Notes: generated by a model not told the origin, from the sequence alone. Counted from the stretch's first letter, positions 1 through 8,081 are shown. The stretch: DNA of 28,255 nt from Methanobacteriaceae archaeon (GCA_027318585.1 DAHVOW010000022.1:1-28255), one strand, 5' to 3'. Made by a program: numbers and translations.

Positions 1-319
1 CATCATTCCCGGATATGGCCGATAAAGGGGGCAGATAGATGGCGGTTAAACTGGCCCCCAGCACCAGGAGGACCAGGAGGGGCACCATGATTATGATCAT
101 AGTTTTCTGGCGGGTGCGCCTGGGAACTCTTTCCTCGTAATAATCATCTTCCTCATTATCCCCATATTCCCAGTCTGGCTCATCCTGACTTTCTGATGAA
201 TCCAGAGATGGGGTAAAGATCAGTTCCCCGCCGCACTGGCAGCGTTCAAAGTCCTGGGGAGATTCATCATCCTCCAGGTGGTAGTAACCCCCGCAACTTG
301 GACAGTATAGATATCCCAT
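1..319 (-). CDS. Zinc-ribbon, single-TM membrane protein (5' part, runs off left edge)
   Basis: An open frame of 106 codons from an ATG at 319 continues past the window edge, so the C-terminus is missing. The protein starts MGYLYCPSCGGYY and has a second C-x-C pair (ERCQCGGEL), together a four-Cys zinc ribbon in residues 6-33. A very acidic linker rich in D, E and Y follows, then a basic patch (RRTRQK) and a strongly hydrophobic segment (MIIIMVPLLVLLVLGASLTA) that should be one membrane helix with the ribbon on the cytoplasmic side. A GGGGTGAT ribosome binding site lies about nine bases upstream of the ATG. Zinc-ribbon/TM proteins of this kind are common and uncharacterised in methanogens. 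No function is claimed. Confidence 0.75.
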   Translation of the reverse strand, partial: MGYLYCPSCGGYYHLEDDESPQDFERCQCGGELIFTPSLDSSESQDEPDWEYGDNEEDDYYEERVPRRTRQKTMIIIMVPLLVLLVLGASLTAIYLPPLSAISGND

Positions 320-470
320 CTTTAACACATCACCCCTATTCTCTTAGAGGATTATCTGGGCACTGGAAGGATTTATTTTTTACGGGGGAGAAATGTTACT
401 TTTCTACCTGGATCTGATAATGTGGATCAACAACACTTTTAGTAGTAAGATACCCCATAGTATGTGATGT

Positions 471-1346
471 ATGAACATGGAGAAGATGACCACCGACACC
501 CTGAGCCAGTCCCTGGAGGGTGTTAATTACCTGCCGGATGAGAATCTGGTGGTAACCCTCTTCCTGGCCCTTCATATGAAAAAACCAATCCTGGTGGAGG
601 GCCCCCCTGGGACCGGTAAGACTGAACTGGCCAAGGCAGCATCCCGGGCCCTGGGACGTGAATTTTTCCGGGTGCAGTGCTACGAGGGCATTACCTTTGA
701 ACAGATCGTGGGGGAGTGGAACTACCAGAAGCAGCTCCTGCAATTGGAGATCTCCCGACAGAAAAGTGGAGAGGAGGATATCTTCCAGGATGATTATTTC
801 ATTAAACGCCCCCTGCTTAAGGCCTTCATCAACAGGGAGCCCGCAGTGATCCTCATCGACGAGATTGACAAGGCCGATGAGGAGGTGGAGAGCTTCCTCC
901 TGCAGGCTTTGGGGGAGAAGGAGATCACCGTCAACGACCTGGGCACCTTCCAATTGGCCAACGACTTATTAGTGGTTTTAACCAGCAACTCCCAGCGCAC
1001 CCTCCTAGATGAAACAAGGGACCGGTGCCTGTACCTGCACCTGGACTACCCGGACCCGGAACGGGAGCTGGCAATTGTGAGGGCACTGGTACCTGAGGCA
1101 CCCCTACCCCTCCTGAAGGAGGTAGTGGACCTCATACAACGCATCCGGGGTATGGATGTCCTTAAAAAACCATCCATCCGGGCCACCGTGGACTGGGTGC
1201 GCAGCCTACTCACCCTGGGCGAGGAAGAACCCACATCCGAGGTTCTGTCCGAAACCCTAGGGGTGGTGGTCAAGTCCCAAGAGGACCGTAAAAAGGTGGA
1301 GGGCCATCTTTTCAAATTAGAGGGACGTCTCTACGACGACTTTTAA
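471..1346 (+). CDS. MoxR-family AAA+ ATPase
   Basis: A 291-residue AAA+ protein. Walker A is GPPGTGKT at 44-51, Walker B is VILIDE at 126-131, a sensor-1 type LTSNSQRTL follows near 170, and the DETRDRC arginine region near 180 completes the module. The C-terminal lid region is helical, as in MoxR/CoxD ATPases, and the length is close to the family norm of about 300. MoxR ATPases act as chaperone-like remodellers and are usually encoded beside a VWA-domain partner, which is exactly what follows here three bases downstream. The start could be ATG 471 or ATG 477: a GTGAT stretch at 464-468 spaces better to 477. The substrate that this pair matures is unknown. Confidence 0.9.
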   Translation: MNMEKMTTDTLSQSLEGVNYLPDENLVVTLFLALHMKKPILVEGPPGTGKTELAKAASRALGREFFRVQCYEGITFEQIVGEWNYQKQLLQLEISRQKSGEEDIFQDDYFIKRPLLKAFINREPAVILIDEIDKADEEVESFLLQALGEKEITVNDLGTFQLANDLLVVLTSNSQRTLLDETRDRCLYLHLDYPDPERELAIVRALVPEAPLPLLKEVVDLIQRIRGMDVLKKPSIRATVDWVRSLLTLGEEEPTSEVLSETLGVVVKSQEDRKKVEGHLFKLEGRLYDDF

Positions 1347-1349
1347 GGG

Positions 1350-2507
1350 ATGATTATGGATAAAATCGTTAATTTCTCTGATCTATTAAGGCGCAACGGG
1401 ATGCCAGCCAGCATCCGCAGCACCCACACCGCCTGTCAGGTGGTGGAGAATTTCCATCTGAAGGGAATCCAACTGCAGGATGCCCTGGCCGCGGTTTACG
1501 TTAAGGACCAGGGCCATCGGGAGAAGTTCAACACCCTCTATGAGGACTTCTTCTACCCGAAAAAAGAAACCACCCCTGAGGAGGATGCTCCTCGGGTGAA
1601 GGCGGTTAAGTCGGTGGTTACCTTCCCCAACGAGGGTAAGATCCAGTACCAGTTCTCCTTTAAGGAGGATAGTAAGGCCGAAGTTAAGGCGGTGGAGGTA
1701 GAATCCACCGAAGTGGATTACCGGCCGCCTTTGGAGGATTATCTGGACCTGGATGAGAAGCAGGACCTGTTGTATCAGGATATAAACACCCTGAACTCCT
1801 TCCAGCCCGAGCTTTTCCAGTTGTGCCAGGAGCTGGGTAAGAAGATCGCAACCCTGAGAAGTCGGAGGATGCGCCACTCCCAGAAGCTCCGGCCAGATGT
1901 GCGTCGCACCATCCGTAAGAACCTAAAAAATGGGGGCACCCTCCTGGAGCTGGTTAAAACCCGCCCCCGGATCAAGGGTGGTCACTACTATTTCCTGTGT
2001 GACGTGAGCGGCTCCTGTGACTGGATCAGTAACTGGTTCTTCTGCCTGGTCTACGCCGCCCAGAACAGCTTCCGCCGGGTGCGGGTCTTTGATTATGATA
2101 ACCAGGTGGTGGAGACCACCTCGGCACTGGGAGAGATTGGCCTCCTGGATGCCTTCACCCGGGTGCGGGATCTGCACCAGAAGAACCTGATGATCCACGG
2201 CACCTCCAACATGTACCAGGCCTTCTCAGATTTCCAGGACCGGGCGATTCTGAATGGCCGGTCCAACGTCATCATCCTCACCGACTGCCGGGACTGGGCC
2301 GGTCCTAAGGAGGATGGTCAGCCCCTGAGCGCCTCCTTAATCCGGGAGATGAGCCGGAGGGCCCGTCGGGTTCTGATCTTCAACCCGGAGGAGATGAAGA
2401 AGTGGGATGTGGTGGATAGCTGCGTCAGTGAGTACCGGGAGGCCGGGGCCCAGGTGCATGAGGTGCGGAACCTGGAGCAGATGGCCCAGCTGGTCAGTGA
2501 AATATAA
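1350..2507 (+). CDS. VWA-domain protein, CoxE-like MoxR partner
   Basis: A 385-residue protein with an intact MIDAS metal site: DVSGS (DxSxS) at 218-222, a downstream GTSN threonine near 285 and an ILTDCRDW aspartate near 312. The first ~200 residues are charged and helical with a central acidic stretch, as in CoxE-like proteins. It starts three bases after the moxR-like gene, so the two are surely co-transcribed. GGGATGATT before the second ATG (1356) makes 1356 an attractive alternative start. VWA proteins with MoxR ATPases form a chaperone pair that remodels or loads metal into a client enzyme. No obvious client gene is adjacent. Confidence 0.88.
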   Translation: MIMDKIVNFSDLLRRNGMPASIRSTHTACQVVENFHLKGIQLQDALAAVYVKDQGHREKFNTLYEDFFYPKKETTPEEDAPRVKAVKSVVTFPNEGKIQYQFSFKEDSKAEVKAVEVESTEVDYRPPLEDYLDLDEKQDLLYQDINTLNSFQPELFQLCQELGKKIATLRSRRMRHSQKLRPDVRRTIRKNLKNGGTLLELVKTRPRIKGGHYYFLCDVSGSCDWISNWFFCLVYAAQNSFRRVRVFDYDNQVVETTSALGEIGLLDAFTRVRDLHQKNLMIHGTSNMYQAFSDFQDRAILNGRSNVIILTDCRDWAGPKEDGQPLSASLIREMSRRARRVLIFNPEEMKKWDVVDSCVSEYREAGAQVHEVRNLEQMAQLVSEI

Positions 2508-2560
2508 TCAAACTCACCTTAACTTGAATAACTTCTACTTGAAAAAACCCACTACTTTTA

Positions 2561-2584
2561 TTAGGCATTCCTAACTATGTTAGG
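2561..2584 (+). promoter_or_regulatory. DtxR/IdeR-type iron box in front of the ZIP gene
   Basis: The perfect inverted repeat TTAGG-CATT-CCTAA lies at 2561-2574, followed at 2579-2584 by GTTAGG, so CCTAAC-TAT-GTTAGG forms a second overlapping dyad. The same TTAGG-N4-CCTAA design occurs twice before feoA in this window and matches the known DtxR/IdeR box layout. The site ends two bases before the ATG at 2587 and follows a weak TATA-like TTTTATT (about 2555-2561), so a bound repressor would cover the transcription start. Confidence 0.72.
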
Positions 2585-2586
2585 TT

Positions 2587-3399
2587 ATGAGTGATGGTAA
2601 CCTCCTGTCAAACCCCCTGGTGCAGGTATTACTGGCTACCTGTTTTACCTGGTTCATGACCGGCCTGGGGGCCTCCACCGTGTTTTTAACCAAACGGGTG
2701 GGGCGCCGTTTGCTGGACGCATCTTTGGGTTTTGCAGCCGGGGTTATGATCTCAGTCAGCTTCTTTTCATTGCTTTTACCCGCGGCTACGGCGTACATCG
2801 CCCCCAACGTGCCCCAGTGGTTCCCGGTTATATTCGGATTCATCTTAGGGGCCCTATTTTTAGGAGTGAGTGATCATTTGCTGCCCCACGTCCACCCCGG
2901 AGCACCCTGTGCCGAGGCGGAGGGTATTCAGACCACCTGGAAAAGGAACCGGCTGCTGGTATTGGCCATGGTCCTGCACCACATCCCGGAGGGACTGGCC
3001 ATTGGGGTGGCCTTTGCTGCGGCAGCATTAAGTAACAACCCTTACTCACTGATGGCTGCTATAACCCTGGCTATTGGGATGGGTATCCATAACTTCCCGG
3101 AGGGGATGGCGGTGGCCATGCCCATGCGGGCTGAGGGAAAATCGCCCTGGGTAAGTTTTGGCTACGGGCAGCTCTCTGGAGTTTTCGAGCCTTTATCCGC
3201 CCTACTGGGCTTTGCACTGGTGGCGGTGTTCCAGCCCCTCCTCCCCTACGCATTGGGGTTCGCAGCCGGGGCCATGATCTACGTGGCGGTGGAGGAGCTC
3301 ATACCCGAATGTCAGCGGGGTAACCACACTGATCTAGCCACCTTCTCCCTGATCCTGGGCTTCGCCCTGATGATGGGTTTGAACATTGGTATGGCCTAA
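2587..3399 (+). CDS. ZIP-family divalent metal transporter (ZupT/GufA-like)
   Basis: A 270-residue membrane protein with about eight helices. The two ZIP metal-binding helices are visible: HHIPEGLAIGVAF (TM4) and HNFPEGMAVAMP (TM5), each with the H-x3-E pattern used for Zn or Fe binding. A short loop with His, Cys and Glu (HVHPGAPCAEAE) lies between TM3 and TM4. No Shine-Dalgarno sequence precedes the ATG at 2587, so a leaderless or very short-leader transcript is likely. ZIP proteins move Zn, Fe, Mn and similar ions into the cytoplasm. The iron-box operator directly upstream suggests ferrous iron uptake here, by inference. Confidence 0.9.
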   Translation: MSDGNLLSNPLVQVLLATCFTWFMTGLGASTVFLTKRVGRRLLDASLGFAAGVMISVSFFSLLLPAATAYIAPNVPQWFPVIFGFILGALFLGVSDHLLPHVHPGAPCAEAEGIQTTWKRNRLLVLAMVLHHIPEGLAIGVAFAAAALSNNPYSLMAAITLAIGMGIHNFPEGMAVAMPMRAEGKSPWVSFGYGQLSGVFEPLSALLGFALVAVFQPLLPYALGFAAGAMIYVAVEELIPECQRGNHTDLATFSLILGFALMMGLNIGMA

Positions 3400-3432
3400 A
3401 AAAAGTTTATTTTCATTATATTGAATGCCTAG

Positions 3433-4197
3433 TCACCGGAAGTACTTGATCAGGGGCTCCAGATCCCGGCCACCTTGTATCTCTTTTCCCAGATCCAACT
3501 CCAGGTAGACCTTACGTCCCTTACCATAGCTGGATGATAATATTAGAAGGTTTCCCTTGAGTTTATAGCCATCCACCGGGGTGTGGCCCACCACCATGGC
3601 TTGGCAGTCCACCTTCTCCAGGAACTGGTTCACATCCCTCTTTTTAGGATCCCGACGCCACAGAAGATCATAAAGGGGCTGGTTGTCTAGGTAACTATCC
3701 CTGGTGAGGTTAATGATATCATCTATACTTTCCACCTTGGCTGGTCCGCTGTGGCTGATGAACACGCCGTTCTCGGTTCTAACCGCCACTGGCAGGGTTT
3801 GGAAGAAGTTTATGTATTCTTCTAGCTTCTCCTCCCAGGCGTCAGGGAAGGTCTCCATTAACAGCTGTTCGAAGTTGAGGTTCTGGTTCACCCCGCCCTT
3901 GTAGATGAGGATCTTGGTGATGGTGGCCCATTCATGGTTTCCCAGGAGGGGGTGGAAGTTGTCGTACTTATCATGGTAGTACTGGACCTCTTCGATGATT
4001 TCAATGGAGTGGTCGTTGACCCGGCCCATGGCATGTATGAAGTCGCCGGTGAGGATCAGGTGGCATTTACGGTTGAAGCACTTCCCCCACAGGGTCATTA
4101 CCTTCCTGAAATCCTCCAGGTTGCCGTGCAGATCAGTGACCACCAATGCCCGGCCCGGTCCGGGTAGGGTGAGCAGGTCTCCCTCCACATATTTCAT
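3433..4197 (-). CDS. Calcineurin-like (PPP-type) metallophosphatase
   Basis: A 254-residue protein with the full PPP/metallophosphatase motif set: DLHGN at 22-26, GDF at 51-53, GNHE at 86-89 and GHTP near 205. These residues bind a di-metal centre that hydrolyses phosphoesters. The spacing resembles Ser/Thr protein phosphatases (PrpA/PP1-like) and diadenosine tetraphosphatases more than nucleases. It is transcribed away from an FHA-domain gene that begins 115 bases upstream, so dephosphorylation of phosphothreonine proteins is a reasonable guess. No Shine-Dalgarno sequence is seen. A TATTAAATA box at 4221-4229 would put the transcript start almost on the ATG, suggesting leaderless translation. 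Confidence 0.85.
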   Translation of the reverse strand: MKYVEGDLLTLPGPGRALVVTDLHGNLEDFRKVMTLWGKCFNRKCHLILTGDFIHAMGRVNDHSIEIIEEVQYYHDKYDNFHPLLGNHEWATITKILIYKGGVNQNLNFEQLLMETFPDAWEEKLEEYINFFQTLPVAVRTENGVFISHSGPAKVESIDDIINLTRDSYLDNQPLYDLLWRRDPKKRDVNQFLEKVDCQAMVVGHTPVDGYKLKGNLLILSSSYGKGRKVYLELDLGKEIQGGRDLEPLIKYFR

Positions 4198-4220
4198 AAT
4201 AATAATTTATTTTTTTCTCA

Positions 4221-4229
4221 TATTTAATA
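4221..4229 (-). promoter_or_regulatory. TATA box of the phosphatase gene (leaderless transcript likely)
   Basis: On the minus strand this reads TATTAAATA. Its centre is about 28 bases from the A of the ATG at 4197, close to the archaeal distance between TATA centre and transcription start, and there is no ribosome binding site in between. Confidence 0.45.
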
Positions 4230-4312
4230 GGTGGGAATTGGGATTCTCTAATTAATTATTTTAGACCCCTAGGTCCAAAGTATAAGTAAGGTTTTGTAGG
4301 GGCTGATAATTC

Positions 4313-4876
4313 TTGGACCGAAGCAAGTCCGGGGGGGTTCGAGAGTGGTCAGGACTGATCCTGATCATTTTAGTTTTAGTTTTAATAGGCCTGGCAATCT
4401 TCCAGAGAGTAACCCTTAGCCAGTGGTTTCAGAACGAGGGACTGGATATCCTCTACGCAGTTATACTGGCCATCATTGCCGGACTGGGAATTGAATTCTT
4501 TTACCGCCAATTCTCAAAGAAATCACGGTTCTCCCGGACCACCATGGTTATGAAGCCCCGTAAGGTCCTGGCCCGGGTGAACCTACCCGATGGCAAGCAC
4601 CTCACCATCAGCAAGTACAACCGGGTCTTCGGCCGGGAAGACTTCCTGGGAGTCCTGGTAGGGGAGAAACTGCTCTTTATCGGTAAGGACCACTTCAAAA
4701 TCACCCGTATGGACGACGGATTCTACATAGAAGATTTGGAAACCAAAAACGGTACCTGGGTTAACGGGGAGAACATCCAGGGTTTGGGGAAGATTAAGTT
4801 AATGCATAACGATGAGATCGACGTGGCCCATGCCATCTTAACCGTTTACCAGGAGGAAGACCTTATAGAAGGGTAG
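4313..4876 (+). CDS. Membrane-anchored FHA-domain protein (copy 1, GC-rich)
   Basis: A 187-residue protein starting at TTG. Two hydrophobic helices (about 14-30 and 44-63) are followed by a basic linker and a C-terminal FHA fold. FHA motifs: GR at 107-108, GKDH at 124-127, NGT at 146-148 and NG at 151-152. FHA domains bind phosphothreonine peptides. Here the Ser of the usual S-R-x-H motif is Gly, so phosphopeptide binding may be altered. The next gene starts on the base after the stop codon. A close paralogue lies at 6092. GTATAAGTA (4280-4288) is a likely TATA box. Placing the start at TTG 4313 is reasonable but not certain, because only a weak GGCTGAT precedes it. Confidence 0.85.
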   Translation: MDRSKSGGVREWSGLILIILVLVLIGLAIFQRVTLSQWFQNEGLDILYAVILAIIAGLGIEFFYRQFSKKSRFSRTTMVMKPRKVLARVNLPDGKHLTISKYNRVFGREDFLGVLVGEKLLFIGKDHFKITRMDDGFYIEDLETKNGTWVNGENIQGLGKIKLMHNDEIDVAHAILTVYQEEDLIEG

Positions 4877-5959
4877 ATGAGGATGAAATGTAAGTATGCT
4901 GGCTGTGAATCCGAGACCTACCAGGAGGAGGACTACTGCATATTACATATGGATCTGCCCCCTAAAGGAGACCATCTGGAGTTAATTAAAAAGTTAAAGG
5001 AAGAAGAAGTAGAAAAGAAGATCCAAGATGGTGACCTCAACTTCAAGGGCGCCCGGTTCTATGATGTTAACTTCAGCGGCCTGCACATCCCCGGGGACCT
5101 GGTACTGACCCAGGCCGTGGTGGAGAATGACTTCCACTGCCTGGACTCCGAGGTGGATGGTGGGATCTGGTTCGACCAGGGTCGAGTCGGGGGACACGCC
5201 TTCTTCGAATCCTCCCTCATAAGGGGGAGCATCTCATTTTACAAGGGAAAAGTTGGGGGTAACATCTCCTTCGACCACGCCCGGGTGGATAAGTACGTGT
5301 GGTTCGAGGGGGTGGATGTGGATGGGGAGGCCTCTTTCAACCACTGCTACCTGGGGGGTAGCATATCCTTTAATAAATCCCGGATCGATGAGAATGTATC
5401 CTTTTATGGGTCCACCATCGAGGGCAACGCCTGGTTCGAGGATGCCTACCTGGGGGGCAGCACCTGGTTCGATCTAGCCGAGATCCGAGGGGCGCTCTGC
5501 TTCCGAGGAACCCGTTTCAAGTACATCAAGAGCCAGGAGCGAGCCTGCCGCAGCGCCAAGATCCTGTGGGAAAAATTAGGAGACCGGGGCAAAGCCGACT
5601 ACCACTTCTACCGGGAGATGGAGGCCAAACGAAAACAAAAAGGATATCTGAGTCGCTACCTGGAGTTAATCGTCCAGTACCCCTTCGGCTATGGGGTGCG
5701 ACCTTTCCGCTTGATTCTGACTTTCATCGGCATCATGATCGCCTTCGCATTGTTTTACTGGATGGCGGAGGGCATCTTGAACGTGGATGTGTTCCTGGAC
5801 AAGCTGAGATTTAGTTTTTTAACTATGCTGATACCTGCTTATGGGGCTATTAATGCCAAGACCGGACTTTATGGTTGGTTAACTATCCTGGAGGCCTTCA
5901 TTGGGGCCTTCACCTGGCCCACGTTCATGGTTATCTTCGCCCGGAAGTACATGCGGTGA
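4877..5959 (+). CDS. Zinc-knuckle / 11-residue-repeat beta-solenoid / pore-like membrane protein
   Basis: A 360-residue protein with four parts. (1) A zinc knuckle: C5, C10, C21, H24. (2) A short pentapeptide-type stretch (F56, F61, F66) that turns into a strict 11-residue repeat: large or hydrophobic residues sit at 66, 77, 88, 99 and every 11 up to 209, with V, I, L or F five residues after each from 99 on. (3) A charged helical linker with many K, R and E. (4) A C-terminal hydrophobic module resembling the TM-pore-TM unit of two-TM ion channels (FSFLTM, then EAFIGAF and VIFARK), but without a TVGYG-type filter. It follows the FHA gene with no gap; ATG 4883 is an alternative start. Related pentapeptide-channel proteins are known, but their function is mostly untested. 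Confidence 0.8.
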   Translation: MRMKCKYAGCESETYQEEDYCILHMDLPPKGDHLELIKKLKEEEVEKKIQDGDLNFKGARFYDVNFSGLHIPGDLVLTQAVVENDFHCLDSEVDGGIWFDQGRVGGHAFFESSLIRGSISFYKGKVGGNISFDHARVDKYVWFEGVDVDGEASFNHCYLGGSISFNKSRIDENVSFYGSTIEGNAWFEDAYLGGSTWFDLAEIRGALCFRGTRFKYIKSQERACRSAKILWEKLGDRGKADYHFYREMEAKRKQKGYLSRYLELIVQYPFGYGVRPFRLILTFIGIMIAFALFYWMAEGILNVDVFLDKLRFSFLTMLIPAYGAINAKTGLYGWLTILEAFIGAFTWPTFMVIFARKYMR

Positions 5960-6091
5960 TTGACAACTTAGACTAAAAGTTTCATAATTCTAGAGAAAAG
6001 AATAGTAAAAATTTAATATTACCAGATTTAAATTAAGATATTGTGAAGCAATAGACCCGTGATATGTTCTAATTAGAAAAAAAGAAGAAAA

Positions 6092-6637
6092 ATGAAAATG
6101 TCAGGTCCCAGATTATTAATATTAAGTGCCTCAATTCTCGTTTTGATATTTATAATTTTGGCTATTTTTCAAACAGAAATTTTTACTCAATGGTTTAGAT
6201 ATGAGTGGATGGATCTTCTCTATGCTGTTATTCTCGCGGTTATCGCCGGATTATTATTAGAATTTATCTATAGGAGATACTCAACCAAGTCGAAAATGCT
6301 CCAGACTACCATGACTCCAGCATCAGAATCATCAAAATTCATGGCCAAACTGATTTTAAAGGAAAATCAGGAGTTTTTGATTAAAGAATATGAAAGAATC
6401 TTCGGACGTGAGGATTTCATTGGAGTTGCCCCTGCGGACGAGCTAATGTTCATTGGTAAGGAACACTTCAAAATCACCAGAGAAGAAGATGGTTATTATA
6501 TTAAAGATCTGAACACCAAAAATGGTACCAGCTTAGATGGGGAAGACTTAACTGGTCGGGGAAAAATAAAACTTGCTGACGGTAATGAGATATTAGTGGC
6601 AAAAACTTTAGAAATTAAATATTTTGAAGATAAATGA
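6092..6637 (+). CDS. Membrane-anchored FHA-domain protein (copy 2, AT-rich)
   Basis: A 181-residue paralogue of the protein at 4313, with the same layout: two membrane helices (about 8-26 and 41-60), a basic linker and an FHA domain. Motifs are GR at 105-106, GKEH at 122-125, NGT at 144-146 and DG at 149-150. The phrase FGREDF and the core IGK-D/E-HFKITR are nearly identical in both copies, including Gly in place of the motif Ser, so that replacement is a family feature and not decay. Codon use is much more AT-rich than in copy 1, suggesting a separate history or relaxed constraint. No clear ribosome binding site is visible; ATG 6098 is an alternative start. Confidence 0.82.
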   Translation: MKMSGPRLLILSASILVLIFIILAIFQTEIFTQWFRYEWMDLLYAVILAVIAGLLLEFIYRRYSTKSKMLQTTMTPASESSKFMAKLILKENQEFLIKEYERIFGREDFIGVAPADELMFIGKEHFKITREEDGYYIKDLNTKNGTSLDGEDLTGRGKIKLADGNEILVAKTLEIKYFEDK

Positions 6638-6878
6638 TGGGAATGTTACTTATTCTAAGCGTTGTGTATTCCCCTTAACCTGATTTCACACCTATTCTCA
6701 TAATACAATCGAATAAACCGTCTTAGTTTATGGTGTATGTTAACTCATCTACATCTCTTTGATGACATTATGCGGATCTTCAGTCGATAGATAGTTCCTT
6801 TAATAACTAATCACCCTAATTTTGATTGAAATTAAATATATGTAGGATTATTTTCATAAATAATATGCAAGTGATTCT

Positions 6879-7082
6879 ATGGAAATTGATCCTGTTTGTT
6901 TTAAGAAAGTAGATTATAAAAATACTAAGTGGGTAAGCGAATATAAACGTAGAAAGTATTATTTTTGTGGTTCAAATTGTAAAAAGGCCTTTGATGAGAA
7001 CCCCAAGAGTCACGTTGATATCTACCATCGACATTTGCATGAGATAGTTAACGAGGATCTGAGGAATAAGCTTCGATGGTGA
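6879..7082 (+). CDS. YHS-domain small protein
   Basis: A 67-residue protein beginning MEIDPVCFKKVD. It has the YHS-domain pattern: DPVC, a Y-K-R-x-K-Y-Y-F-C core, S-N-C and a K-x-F-x-x-N-P end. YHS domains are short Cys-containing modules thought to bind metal, found in copper/heavy-metal ATPases, metal sensors and free-standing proteins. GTGAT four bases before the ATG is the ribosome binding site, and ATTAAATATATG at 6831-6842 is a likely TATA box. The gene is single and AT-rich, like the DNA around it. Its partner and metal are unknown. Confidence 0.8.
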   Translation: MEIDPVCFKKVDYKNTKWVSEYKRRKYYFCGSNCKKAFDENPKSHVDIYHRHLHEIVNEDLRNKLRW

Positions 7083-7269
7083 CTCTAATCAATATTTGAA
7101 AAATTTTTTCTATTTATGGATTCCAAGTTGAATAATGACTTTGAAAAAGAAAGTTTTCAACTAGGTTAACCGTGACTATTTCTGTACTTCCAGAAAGACA
7201 TTTGGTTGATTTGATTCATTGTAATATTTATATATCGTAAAATTTGCAATTGACTACTTTTATCCTCCT

Positions 7270-8025
7270 CTACCCGAAATAATCCTTCAAAGTCACCTTC
7301 TTCTGATTCCCCAATTCACGGGGCGCCTCCATGGCCTTGAACTCCATCTTCTGGTTCTCCAACATATCCAGGGCATCATCAGTAGCCGAGGGAGCCACCA
7401 GCACCCCCCGAACATGGCCTTTGTGGTCCGAGAAACAGTCCACATATCGGCGCAGCTGTTTAACCGCCTGCACCCCTGCCTTCCTGCTTTTAAGTTCCAG
7501 GATAGTTAAATTCCCCTCCTGGTCCTTGCCCAGGATGTCGATGTATCCCTGGGGGGTGTGGTACTCTCGAGATGTGGCCCGGAATCCGGGTTCAACCAGT
7601 TCCGGCCGCTGCCAGATCAAATCCCCCATATCGGCCTCGTAGCCAGCCAGCTCCAGGTCCTGGGAGTCTTCTCCCCGGTAGTAGCTGATCTGGTATCCCC
7701 GGTGGATCTCCACCTCCAGGGACTCGGAGGGGTTGCGGCGCATGCCCTTCAGGTGCACCAATCCATTTTTCAACTCCACCGCCAGTTTGGTCTTGGAGGG
7801 CTGCCAGTTCACTGGCTCCAGGTTGCGGTCCTGGTGGATGATGAAGGCCCCGTCGGCCTTGATGAGTATGGTGCGGTCCCCCATTCCCAGGCGGCTGGTG
7901 GCCCGGCCATCATAGAAGACCTTGCAGGATGCGATTAGGGTGATGAAGGCCCGTTTAGAAAGGCCCTGGATTAGTAGCTGGCATAAGCGTTGGTTGTCGG
8001 GATTGTTCTCTGAGAAGAGTTTCAT
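7270..8025 (-). CDS. nucS: Endonuclease NucS / EndoMS (mismatch endonuclease)
   Basis: A 251-residue protein with the NucS two-domain build: an N-terminal beta-rich DNA-binding and dimerisation domain, and a C-terminal RecB-like nuclease domain with GYIDILG...TILELKSRK holding the catalytic D, E and K. NucS/EndoMS cuts both strands at mismatches and replaces MutS/MutL in many archaea and actinobacteria. The C-terminus ends KVTLKDYFG, which fits a PCNA-interacting (PIP-box-like) tail, K-x2-L-x2-Y-F. The start at 8025 is chosen because GAGGTGA lies eight bases before it; a longer frame to 8052 has no such site. It is transcribed alone. Confidence 0.92.
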   Translation of the reverse strand: MKLFSENNPDNQRLCQLLIQGLSKRAFITLIASCKVFYDGRATSRLGMGDRTILIKADGAFIIHQDRNLEPVNWQPSKTKLAVELKNGLVHLKGMRRNPSESLEVEIHRGYQISYYRGEDSQDLELAGYEADMGDLIWQRPELVEPGFRATSREYHTPQGYIDILGKDQEGNLTILELKSRKAGVQAVKQLRRYVDCFSDHKGHVRGVLVAPSATDDALDMLENQKMEFKAMEAPRELGNQKKVTLKDYFG

Positions 8026-8081
8026 GGGGTGTTCACCTCGAAATATTTTCAACTTAAATAATTTAATATATTTTACATTCT

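Noticed and set aside
396..953. A long minus-strand frame (185 codons) opposite the MoxR gene
   Set aside because: It mirrors the codon pattern of the MoxR gene and has no recognisable domain; the plus-strand protein has all AAA+ motifs.
7126..7162. AGTTGAA/TTCAACT inverted repeat after the YHS gene
   Set aside because: Seven bases with a 23-base gap and no T-run behind it; too weak to call a terminator or operator.
7162..7174. TAGGTTAACC as a further iron box
   Set aside because: Only one half of the inverted repeat is present, and it lies far from any start codon.
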